A stretch of 13,350 nucleotides of DNA. Source: an uncultured Acidimicrobiaceae bacterium. Its GTDB lineage: Bacteria; Actinomycetota; Acidimicrobiia; Spongiisociales; UBA5794. The position numbers were made by a program, and so were the translations under genes. Each line of letters begins with the position of its first letter. Positions within the stretch are counted from its first letter, which is position 1. The notes under the pieces are model-generated. The model had not been told where the DNA came from and ran no database searches. It was given only the letters and a program-made list of their open reading frames with translations. Shown one piece after another: positions 6,320-13,107 of this stretch. The DNA lies in the NCBI GenBank assembly GCA_947258635.1, contig CAMYJM010000027.1, positions 1 through 13,350 on the forward strand, written 5' to 3'.

Positions 6320-7261
6320 GTGGACATCGCATTCATGGTCGAGCCGCAGGTAGGCGGATCGTACGCGGAGCTGCTCGCGCTGGCTCGCTGGGCCGACGAA
6401 ACGGGGCTCACCGCCTTCGCCCGTTCCGACCACTACCTCGACGGCGACGCATCAAGACCGGCCACGGATGCTCTCACCTCGATTGGTGGCCTCGCCCGGG
6501 AGACGACCAATATCAAGCTCACGGTCTTGGTGACGCCGCTTACTTTCCGCCACCCCGCAGTGATCGCAAAGACTGCGGCAACCCTCGATGAGATGTCGGG
6601 GGGACGATTCGAGCTGGGCGTCGGCACCGGCTGGATGGAGACCGAACATGCTCAGTTCGGCATGGAGCTTCCCGACATGCGCACCCGGTTCAGCCTGCTG
6701 TTCGAGACCCTTGCCTTCATCCGCACCTGTTTCGGTCGAGAGGAATCCGATACCTACCGGGGACGCCACTATCACCTCGACGTGACCGACGTCAGGCCGC
6801 GGCCGGCCGGCAAGCTCCCCATCATCGTCGGTGGCGGCGGGCCCAAGAAGACTCCGCGACTCGCCGGCCGCTTCGCCGACGAATACAACATGTTCATGAC
6901 GGATGCCGCCACCCTGGCGAGCCGGGTTGCCGTGATGCGGCGCGCCGCAACCGAGGCCGGGCGTGACCCCGACGAGATCCTCATCTCGATGGTGTCCCAG
7001 GTGATCGGAGGCGCCGACGAGGCTGAGTATCAGGAGCGCCTCGGAGCTCTGGCGGCCCGGCGCGGCGTCGAGCCCCAGGAACTCGAGGCGAACTTCCTGA
7101 GTCGGGGCATGTTCTGCGGCACCCACGAACGACTCGCAGACCGGGCCGCGGAACTCGCCGGGCTCGGGGTGGGGCGCCTGTACGTACAGCAATTCGCTCC
7201 CCTCAGCGCTATCGACACGACCCAGCTCGGCCCCGATATCGCCGCCATCGGCACCGCATGA
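6320..7261 (+). CDS. LLM-class flavin/F420-dependent oxidoreductase
   Basis: A 313-residue luciferase-like monooxygenase-family TIM barrel. Recognisable elements are the N terminus DIAFMVEPQVGG, ARSDHYLDGD, the strand LTVLVTPLTFRHPAVIAK followed by LDEMSGGRFELGVGTGW, and PIIVGGGGPKKTPRLAGRFAD, which binds the phosphate of the cofactor. The pattern is closest to F420-dependent oxidoreductases of actinobacteria (for example the Rv1855c-like group), rather than FMN-dependent monooxygenases, but the cofactor is inferred. Start is GTG with AAGGAGG. It lies 17 bp after the MBL-fold hydrolase, so the pair may act on the same or successive substrates, which are unknown. Confidence 0.92.
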   Translation: MDIAFMVEPQVGGSYAELLALARWADETGLTAFARSDHYLDGDASRPATDALTSIGGLARETTNIKLTVLVTPLTFRHPAVIAKTAATLDEMSGGRFELGVGTGWMETEHAQFGMELPDMRTRFSLLFETLAFIRTCFGREESDTYRGRHYHLDVTDVRPRPAGKLPIIVGGGGPKKTPRLAGRFADEYNMFMTDAATLASRVAVMRRAATEAGRDPDEILISMVSQVIGGADEAEYQERLGALAARRGVEPQELEANFLSRGMFCGTHERLADRAAELAGLGVGRLYVQQFAPLSAIDTTQLGPDIAAIGTA

Positions 7262-7284
7262 GCCAACCGGACGCGGCTTGACGA

Positions 7285-7300
7285 CGATTCTGCCGAATCG
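7285..7300. repeat. Inverted repeat 1 upstream of sufC
   Basis: CGATTC, four bases, GAATCG: perfect 6-bp arms 24 bp after the stop of the LLM oxidoreductase. It could be a small stem at the transcript end, but the arms match the half-sites of the dyad at 7469-7484. It lies in the 265-bp spacer 7262-7526, in which I see no convincing gene. Confidence 0.35.
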
Positions 7301-7382
7301 AAATGCAGCGACAAGCGCGGCGAGGTGGGTTGGCTGAGGCCCGGGGCGAACCAACCGACGGTCCGGCCGAAAACCAAACCTA

Positions 7383-7398
7383 CCGAGTTCGAATTCGG
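7383..7398. repeat. Imperfect palindrome 2 upstream of sufC
   Basis: CCGA-G-TTCGAA-T-TCGG: a 16-bp near palindrome with a single mismatched pair around a perfect TTCGAA core. It contains TCGAAT, also found in the dyad at 7469-7484. Confidence 0.3.
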
Positions 7399-7468
7399 CA
7401 AATGGCAAGACCGGGAGTCCGTACCGTCAGTCGCAGGCGAAGCTGGCTTGGGCTGCGACCTTGTTCGC

Positions 7469-7484
7469 TCGAATCCTGATTCGA
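7469..7484. promoter_or_regulatory. Perfect dyad upstream of sufC, candidate operator
   Basis: TCGAATC-CT-GATTCGA: perfect 7-bp arms with a 2-bp centre. It ends 30 bp before the proposed -10 box of sufC, a position where a repressor or activator could act. SUF genes are commonly controlled by iron-sulfur-sensing regulators such as SufR or IscR-type proteins, but I do not recognise this site as a published consensus. Confidence 0.45.
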
Positions 7485-7514
7485 CCGAGAGGATTAGCTC
7501 TATCGCCGTAGTGT

Positions 7515-7520
7515 TAATCT
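7515..7520 (+). promoter_or_regulatory. Candidate leaderless -10 box of sufC
   Basis: TAATCT ends 6 nt before the ATG at 7527, consistent with a transcript starting at or next to the start codon. AGGG lies between them but is too close (2 nt) for a normal ribosome binding site. No clear -35 box; the perfect dyad lies just upstream. Confidence 0.45.
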
Positions 7521-7526
7521 AGGGTC

Positions 7527-8285
7527 ATGTCTGACGCTCCCCTTCTCTCCATCGAGGACCTCCATGTCTCCGCCGACGATGTCGCCATCGTCAAAGGCCT
7601 CGATCTCACAATCAACCGCGGCGAGATTCATGCCTTGATGGGACCCAACGGCTCGGGCAAGTCGACGCTGGCCAACGTGCTTCTGGGTCACCCCGACTAC
7701 GTCGTCACGCACGGCCGCATCCTCTACAAGGGAGAGGACATCGCCGAGTGGGGACCGGATCAGCGGGGCCGGGCCGGCATGTTCCTCGGATTCCAGTACC
7801 CCGAGGAGATTCCCGGCGTCACCGTCGTCAATTTCCTGCGGGCTGCCTTGTCGAACCGCACCGGCACCGACTACACCATCCTGGAGCTGCGGCTCAAGGT
7901 CATGGACGTCATGAGGGACCTCGGCCTCGACGGGTCATTCGCCGATCGTTACCTCAATGAAGGGTTTTCCGGCGGCGAGCGCAAGCGCAACGAAGTCCTG
8001 CAACTGGCGGTCCTCGAACCGGAACTGGCCGTGCTCGACGAAACCGACAGTGGTCTCGATATCGACGCGCTGCGCACCGTGGCCAACGGGGTCAAGAAGG
8101 TCGCCACGGCCGACCGCGGCTTTCTGATCATCACGCACTATCAGCGGATGCTCGACTACATCACACCCGACGTCGTGCACATCTTCATCGACGGCCGCAT
8201 CATCGAGTCGGGAGGGCCCGAGCTCGCCGCCCGCATCGAGGGCGACGGCTACGACGATTACCGAGTCGAGGCCGCAACGACATGA
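7527..8285 (+). CDS. sufC: Fe-S cluster assembly ATPase SufC
   Basis: A 252-residue ABC-type ATPase with Walker A GPNGSGKST (39-47), a Q-loop in GFQYPEEIPG, signature SGGERKR (148-154), Walker B ending VLDETDSGLD (D171, E172) and H-loop H204 in ITHYQRM. The FQYPEEIPG and ETDSGLD strings are characteristic of SufC rather than of transport ATPases. In the SUF pathway SufC drives conformational change of the SufB-SufD scaffold during iron-sulfur cluster assembly in the cytoplasm. Normally sufB and sufD are adjacent; here the upstream neighbour is an unrelated oxidoreductase and sufC appears to have its own promoter. Its TGA overlaps the ATG of sufS by 4 bp (ATGA), so the two are co-translated. 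Confidence 0.96.
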   Translation: MSDAPLLSIEDLHVSADDVAIVKGLDLTINRGEIHALMGPNGSGKSTLANVLLGHPDYVVTHGRILYKGEDIAEWGPDQRGRAGMFLGFQYPEEIPGVTVVNFLRAALSNRTGTDYTILELRLKVMDVMRDLGLDGSFADRYLNEGFSGGERKRNEVLQLAVLEPELAVLDETDSGLDIDALRTVANGVKKVATADRGFLIITHYQRMLDYITPDVVHIFIDGRIIESGGPELAARIEGDGYDDYRVEAATT

Positions 8286-9511
8286 GCTCGCTGGCCCATC
8301 TGGTCGACGACTTTCCCATCCTGGGGCGCAAGATCAACGGGCACCGGCTGGCTTACCTCGACTCGGCGGCGACAACCCAGAAGCCCGCCTCCGTGATCAA
8401 GGCGATCTCGGACTACTACGAGAACACCAACGCCAACGTCCACCGCGGTGCCCACACGCTGGCCCATGAGGCAACCCTCGCCTACGAGGGCGGGCGCGCC
8501 AAAGTGGCCGAATTCATCGGAGCCGCCTCCCCGAGCGAGATCGTGTTCACCCGGGGCACCTCGGCGGCGATCAACCTCGTGGCGTACGGCTGGGGATTGC
8601 GGCGCCTCACCGCCGGCGACCGCATCGTGATCACGGTCCAGGAACACCATTCCAATATCGTCCCCTGGCAGCTCATCGCCGAGCTGACGGGCGCCGAGTT
8701 GGCCTATCTGGATCTCAACGACGACTACACGGTCGACACCTCGATGCTGGAGAAGGTGGTCGACGAGCGTACGAAGGTCGTCGGCATCTCGGGAATGTCC
8801 AATGTGACCGGCGCCATTGGGCCGGTTGCCGAGGTGACGGCGGCGGCGCGCGCGGTTGGCGCCATTGTCGTGGTGGACGGCGCCCAGTCGGTGCCTCATA
8901 CCACCACCGCGGTGTCGCAGCTCGATGTGGATTTCCTGGCTTTCAGCGCCCACAAGATGCTCGGGCCCACCGGCATTGGAGCGCTGTGGGGCAAACCGGA
9001 GCTGCTCGAGGAAATGAGTCCGGTCGAGGGCGGCGGCGAGATGATCACCGACGTCGGGTTGTACGAGTCACGCTGGGCCCCGGTACCGCACAAGTTCGAG
9101 GCCGGCACGCCGGCGATCGCCCAGGCGGTCGGCTGGGGTGCCGCCGTCGACTATCTGGCCAAGATCGGAATGGAAGAGGTCCGACGTCACGAGCTCGAGA
9201 TCACCAAATACGCCTTGGAACGTATGGCCGAGATCCCGGATCTCACCGTCTACGGGCCCCCGGACCTCGCCAAACGCGGCGGCGCCGTCAGCTTCGAGCT
9301 CGGCGACATCCACGCCCACGACCTGGCAACGATCCTCGACGAGGACGGGGTGGCGGTGCGCGCCGGACATCATTGCGCCAAGCCGCTGATGCGCTACCTC
9401 GAGGTCCCGGCCACTGCCCGGGCGTCGTTCTACGTCTACACCATCGAAGAAGACATCGACCAAATGGTCACAGCACTGTGGAATGCCCGCAAACTGTTCG
9501 GGCTGGACTGA
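8282..9511 (+). CDS. sufS: Cysteine desulfurase SufS
   Basis: A 409-residue class V aminotransferase-fold enzyme that removes sulfur from cysteine as a persulfide to feed iron-sulfur assembly. The PLP-binding lysine is K225 in SAHKMLGPTGIG, the upstream PLP aspartate lies in VVVDGAQSVPH, and the catalytic persulfide-forming cysteine is C365 in RAGHHCAKPL, the SufS-type (group II) active-site context. Conserved YLDSAATTQKP near the N terminus and NVHRGAHTLA also match SufS. Length is normal. Group II enzymes usually need SufE or SufU as sulfur acceptor; neither is adjacent here. It overlaps sufC by 4 bp and is followed by a strong hairpin. Confidence 0.96.
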   Translation: MSSLAHLVDDFPILGRKINGHRLAYLDSAATTQKPASVIKAISDYYENTNANVHRGAHTLAHEATLAYEGGRAKVAEFIGAASPSEIVFTRGTSAAINLVAYGWGLRRLTAGDRIVITVQEHHSNIVPWQLIAELTGAELAYLDLNDDYTVDTSMLEKVVDERTKVVGISGMSNVTGAIGPVAEVTAAARAVGAIVVVDGAQSVPHTTTAVSQLDVDFLAFSAHKMLGPTGIGALWGKPELLEEMSPVEGGGEMITDVGLYESRWAPVPHKFEAGTPAIAQAVGWGAAVDYLAKIGMEEVRRHELEITKYALERMAEIPDLTVYGPPDLAKRGGAVSFELGDIHAHDLATILDEDGVAVRAGHHCAKPLMRYLEVPATARASFYVYTIEEDIDQMVTALWNARKLFGLD

Positions 9512-9519
9512 GTCGCGCC

Positions 9520-9571
9520 CGTTCATTGTGCTTAAACAGACGTTATAGGGCGAGAACAAGCACAACGAACG
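9520..9571 (+). terminator. Strong hairpin after sufS, possible terminator
   Basis: CGTTCATTGTGCTT (9520-9533) pairs with AAGCACAACGAACG (9558-9571): 14-bp arms with one A-C mismatch and a 24-nt loop, 8 bp after the sufS stop. No U-run follows, so termination is inferred from position and stem strength. It could instead stabilise the sufCS transcript. It lies in the 136-bp gap before the ThDP enzyme. Confidence 0.5.
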
Positions 9572-9634
9572 CTATGGAATCGCCCGGCCTGCCGCGCCCG
9601 CTCTCAGCTGTGGCCACCGAACATGCACCGGGAG

Positions 9635-9640
9635 TAGCCT
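9635..9640 (+). promoter_or_regulatory. Candidate leaderless -10 box of the ThDP enzyme gene
   Basis: TAGCCT ends 7 nt before the ATG at 9648, identical in sequence and spacing to the box before GTG 5688. No Shine-Dalgarno lies between the box and the start. No clear -35 box. Confidence 0.5.
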
Positions 9641-9647
9641 GCCGCTC

Positions 9648-11240
9648 ATGAACTGTGGCGAGGCGATCATCCGGCTCCTCGAAGGGTATGGGGTTGATAC
9701 CGTCTTTGGGATTCCCGGTGTCCACACGCTCGAGCTCTACCGCGGCTTGGGCACCAGTTCGATCCGCCACATCCAGCCGCGCAATGAGATGGGCGCCGGG
9801 TTCATGGCCGACGGCTATGCCCGCGCCGGAGGGCGTCCCGGCGTCTGCCTGGTGATAACCGGGCCCGGCCTCACCAACATGACCACTCCGATGGGCCAGG
9901 CCTTTGCCGACTCGGTGCCGATGCTGGTCATTTCCAGCTCACCGCCATCCGAGACGCTCGGCAAGGGCTGGGGCATGCTGCACGAGATCAGCGATCAGGC
10001 GGCAGTCACGGCCCCCATCACCGCCTTCAGCGCCACGGTCACCGCGCCCGGGCAGATCCCCGACCTCATCGGCCGGGCCTTCGCCCAATTCACCGCGGGC
10101 CGGCCCCGGCCGGTCCACATCACAGTGCCGCTCGACATCCTCGCCATGGATGCCGGGGACGGTTGGGGTGTCAGCCGGCCGCCGCCGGCGCTCGAGGCGG
10201 ATGCCGCGGCCGTCGCGGCGGCCGCCGAACTGCTCGCGGGAGCGACCGCGCCACTGCTGTACCTCGGCAGCGGGGCTCGCGGCGCCGGAAGCGACCTGCA
10301 GGCCATAGCCGAAAGCCTCCGGGCCGCAGTGGTGACCTCCAACGGCGGCAAGGGAATCGTGCCGGACGATCACCCGCTCAACCTCGGCACGAGGGTGATC
10401 CGACCTGCGGTGCAGCGGTTGATCGCCGCCGCCGACGTCGTGCTGGCAGTTGGAACGGAAATGGGGCACACCGACCACTTCGCCGGTACCAAGATCGACA
10501 TCAACGGGCAGCTGATCCGCATCGACATCGATCCGCAGAAGATCGACGACCTCTACGAAGCAGCCATCGGGATCGTGGGCGACTCCCCGCAGATCATCGC
10601 GGCGCTACGGACCGCCCTGGCCGGTGCCCCGCCGCGGGCGAGCCGCCAAGACGAGATCGACGAGGTCCGCGCAGCCGCCCTCTCCGATCTCGGCGGACGC
10701 GAGCGCCAACACCTCCGCCTCCTCGGCACGCTGCGCCGGGCCGTGCCGGAGGACACAGTCGTCTACGCCGACATGACCCAGCTCGCCTACACCGGGTCAT
10801 GGGGGTTCCCTGTATTCGGCGAGCGACACTGGCTCTATCCGGCCGGCTTCTGCACTCTGGGCCCGGCGCTTCCCGGCGCGATCGGCGCCAAGTTGGCGGT
10901 CCCGGAGCGGCCGGTGATGGCGCTGGCGGGAGACGGCGGCTTCATGTTCACCGTCCAGGAACTCGTGACCGGCGCCGAGCTGGGACTGCCGATCCCGATC
11001 ATCCTCTGGAACAACAGCGGCTACCAACAGATCCGCGGCGACATGCAGCGCAAGGGCATCGCAACGATCGGCGTCGACGGCCTCAATCCCGACTTCATGA
11101 TGTTGGCAGATGCTATGCACTGCCGCGGGGTACAGCCGGCGGACGGCGCCGACTTCGAAAAGGCGGTGGCGGAGGCCTTCAACGCCGACCGGCCGACGAT
11201 CGTCGAGGTCGTCGAGGGCAGCGCCTGGCTGGTGGAATGA
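9648..11240 (+). CDS. ThDP-dependent acetolactate-synthase-like enzyme, AruI-like
   Basis: A 530-residue enzyme with the three-domain plan of the acetolactate synthase/pyruvate decarboxylase family: an N-terminal pyrimidine-binding domain with catalytic Glu E47 (PRNEMGAGFMADGYA), a central domain (PLLYLGSGARGAG), and a C-terminal diphosphate-binding domain with GDG at 428-430 and NN at 455-456, the thiamine-diphosphate/Mg motif. FGIPGVHTLELYRGL near the N terminus resembles AruI-type 5-guanidino-2-oxopentanoate decarboxylases of the arginine transaminase pathway. No transaminase is next to it, so the substrate remains open; an atypical acetolactate synthase or other 2-oxoacid decarboxylase is possible. 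There is no regulatory-subunit gene (ilvN) downstream, arguing against the biosynthetic IlvB. It probably has its own promoter. Confidence 0.9.
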   Translation: MNCGEAIIRLLEGYGVDTVFGIPGVHTLELYRGLGTSSIRHIQPRNEMGAGFMADGYARAGGRPGVCLVITGPGLTNMTTPMGQAFADSVPMLVISSSPPSETLGKGWGMLHEISDQAAVTAPITAFSATVTAPGQIPDLIGRAFAQFTAGRPRPVHITVPLDILAMDAGDGWGVSRPPPALEADAAAVAAAAELLAGATAPLLYLGSGARGAGSDLQAIAESLRAAVVTSNGGKGIVPDDHPLNLGTRVIRPAVQRLIAAADVVLAVGTEMGHTDHFAGTKIDINGQLIRIDIDPQKIDDLYEAAIGIVGDSPQIIAALRTALAGAPPRASRQDEIDEVRAAALSDLGGRERQHLRLLGTLRRAVPEDTVVYADMTQLAYTGSWGFPVFGERHWLYPAGFCTLGPALPGAIGAKLAVPERPVMALAGDGGFMFTVQELVTGAELGLPIPIILWNNSGYQQIRGDMQRKGIATIGVDGLNPDFMMLADAMHCRGVQPADGADFEKAVAEAFNADRPTIVEVVEGSAWLVE

Positions 11241-11282
11241 CGGCCGGCACTCCTCGGAGGGACGCCGCCCCCTCGACTCGCG

Positions 11283-11738
11283 ATGAGTGATCTGGCACAG
11301 CTCGCGACGTCGATCCGACTGGCATTCGAGGAAGTCCATCGCCGGTCCTCATCAGGGGATCCGAACTGGAATCCGAATCTGATCGTCGAGGTACTCGAGC
11401 CGGCCATGGTCGAACAGACGCCGACCCTCATCCTCATCACTCCATGGACGATCAGCGGACTGATGTTCCTCGCCGATGGCACGGGAATACCAGAGTTGAC
11501 CGTGGGCAAGCGTCGCTTCGCGGTAGGTGTCGACACCATCGGTACGATCGGAACATATGCGAGCGTGAACCTCGTGCCCGACGTTTCGGGGCTGGCCGAT
11601 CAGGAGGATGCCCGGCACGCGGCAGTGGCCCTAGCCCTACCGTTCCAGCAGGCGGTCGCCCGGGCCCTCCAGGAGCGATCGGTGGCCGACCCCACACGAC
11701 GTGATCTGTTCAAGAGGTTGGGCGGCACCTCAACTTGA
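11283..11738 (+). CDS. HybE-like protein ([NiFe]-hydrogenase assembly chaperone family)
   Basis: A 151-residue protein that matches my recollection of E. coli HybE along its length: helix IRLAFEEVHRRS (11-22), the core LILITPWTISGLMF with TPW at 53-55, a strand pair RRFAVGVDTIGTIGTYASVNLVPDVSGLADQEDA, and a C-terminal TRRDLFKRLGG resembling the RRxxxxG tail of the family. HybE/HupJ proteins assist maturation of uptake [NiFe]-hydrogenases. No hydrogenase subunit or hyp gene is in the window, so the role here is uncertain. The ATG lies 42 bp after the ThDP enzyme. GGAGG is present but about 21 nt upstream, too far for a normal ribosome binding site. The assignment rests on motif memory, not a profile search. 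Confidence 0.7.
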   Translation: MSDLAQLATSIRLAFEEVHRRSSSGDPNWNPNLIVEVLEPAMVEQTPTLILITPWTISGLMFLADGTGIPELTVGKRRFAVGVDTIGTIGTYASVNLVPDVSGLADQEDARHAAVALALPFQQAVARALQERSVADPTRRDLFKRLGGTST

Positions 11739-11832
11739 ACGTTTGATCCCACCAGCGCTGGAAAGTGCCTTGCCTGCCGGGCCCTCTCCCACCACTACTA
11801 CCGTGAAGCGCTCCGCCGGAAAGCACCGTGCC

Positions 11833-13107
11833 ATGGCCTCGTCCACATCGACCTCACAACGCGCCCCGCTGAGTCGCCGCCACTTCACCGCGTTGCTGTC
11901 GATGATCATGGCGCTGGGGGCGCTCGCCATCGACGTGATGCTTCCCGCCTTCGATGACATCCGGGAGCACTACGGGCTTCCCGCCGATTCCACCCGGGTC
12001 GCCCAGGTCGTCACGACGTTCCTGCTCGGCATGGCCCTCGCTCAGTTCTTCTACGGCCCGCTGGCCGACCGTTTCGGACGCAAGCCGGTCCTCTACGCCG
12101 GTTTCGCCATATACGGGCTCGGCGCTCTCGGATCCCTGTTCGCCCCGACCCTAGAAATGCTGCTGCTGAGCCGCTTCATCTGGGGCGTCGGATCGGCGGG
12201 CCCCCGGGTGGTTGCGGTGTCGATCGTCCGTGACTTGTACTCGGGCGAGCAGATGTCGAAGGCCATGTCATACATCATGGCCGTCTTCGTCACCGTGCCC
12301 ATCCTGGCGCCGTCGGTGGGCGCTGGTTTGATAGCCATATTCCCCTGGCAGTCGGTGTTCGCCTTCGGCGTTTTCATCGTGGTCGTGATGGCGACGTGGG
12401 CCCGGGTGCTCCCGGAGACCCTCGACCCTGCCAACCGGCTCCCGATCGATCGCGGCGCCATCACGGCTGCGATCCGGGAGGTCGTCACCAGCCGCCTACC
12501 CATCGGTTACACCATGGCCATGACGATGACCTTCGGCGTCTTCACCTCCTACCTCGCCAGCTCCGAGCGCATCTTCGGAGAGATCTTCGACCGTCCCGAG
12601 CAGTTCCCCTTCATCTTCGGGGGGATCGCCGCGGCGATGGGCTCGGCGATGCTCGTCAACGCCAGGCTGGTGGAGCGGATCGGCGCCAACCGCATGGTCC
12701 ACATCGTGCTCATCTCATATGTCACCGCGGCCTCCGTTTTCTGGGCCATCACGGCGGCGGCGGACGACCGGCCGAGCTTCTGGACGTTCACGATCGGGTT
12801 GGCGGTCATGCTGAGCCTGCATGCCCTGCTCATCCCGAACTTCAACACCATCGCCATGCTGCCCCTCGGCCACATTGCCGGCACCGCCTCGGCGGTGATC
12901 GGCACGCTCTCGCTGGCCGGCGGAGCCCTCCTCGGCTCGGTCATCGACCGCCGCTTCACCGACACGGTCGCGCCACTCGTTATGGGGTTCGCCATCTTCG
13001 GGGCGCTCGCTCTCGGTTTCATTCTCTGGGCCGAACGCGGCCGGCTCTTCACCGGGCCGGAGACTCATGTACCCCCTCCGTTGCCCGACCAGCCGATTGT
13101 GCAATGA
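11833..13107 (+). CDS. Bcr/CflA-family MFS drug-resistance transporter
   Basis: From the ATG at 11833 the product has 424 residues with about 12 hydrophobic segments. Motif A of the drug:H+ antiporters, GPLADRFGRKPVL, starts at residue 75 in the loop after TM2. The opening LGALAIDVMLPAFDDI in TM1 and ISIVRD-like VSIVRDLY after TM4 are typical of the Bcr/CflA subgroup. It sits in the cytoplasmic membrane and should export a small hydrophobic or sulfonamide-like compound by proton antiport; the substrate is unknown. The frame is open to 11701; a GTG at 11803 would add ten basic residues. I chose the ATG, preceded by GGAAAG at 9 nt. Its stop overlaps the next ATG by 4 bp. Confidence 0.9.
   Translation: MASSTSTSQRAPLSRRHFTALLSMIMALGALAIDVMLPAFDDIREHYGLPADSTRVAQVVTTFLLGMALAQFFYGPLADRFGRKPVLYAGFAIYGLGALGSLFAPTLEMLLLSRFIWGVGSAGPRVVAVSIVRDLYSGEQMSKAMSYIMAVFVTVPILAPSVGAGLIAIFPWQSVFAFGVFIVVVMATWARVLPETLDPANRLPIDRGAITAAIREVVTSRLPIGYTMAMTMTFGVFTSYLASSERIFGEIFDRPEQFPFIFGGIAAAMGSAMLVNARLVERIGANRMVHIVLISYVTAASVFWAITAAADDRPSFWTFTIGLAVMLSLHALLIPNFNTIAMLPLGHIAGTASAVIGTLSLAGGALLGSVIDRRFTDTVAPLVMGFAIFGALALGFILWAERGRLFTGPETHVPPPLPDQPIVQ

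Noticed and set aside
7328..7356. GGTTGG/CCAACC hairpin after the LLM gene as a terminator
   Set aside because: Only a 6-bp stem with a 17-nt loop and no T-run, too weak to call.
6452..7408. 318-aa minus-strand frame opposite the LLM oxidoreductase
   Set aside because: It mirrors a gene with clear family motifs and a strong ribosome binding site.
7461..7500. tRNA-like string around GTTCG and GAATCC
   Set aside because: It cannot be folded into a cloverleaf; there is no matching acceptor stem or anticodon arm. The dyad explains the bases better.
7325..7522. 65-aa plus-strand frame in the sufC upstream spacer
   Set aside because: No ribosome binding site, no family features, and it covers the candidate promoter and dyads.
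10163..11290. 375-aa plus-strand frame inside the ThDP enzyme gene
   Set aside because: Arg/Gly-rich shadow in a high-GC gene, without any domain.
11701..11832. N-terminal extension of the MFS transporter
   Set aside because: The extra 44 residues overlap the HybE-like gene, look random and precede the normal start of the family.
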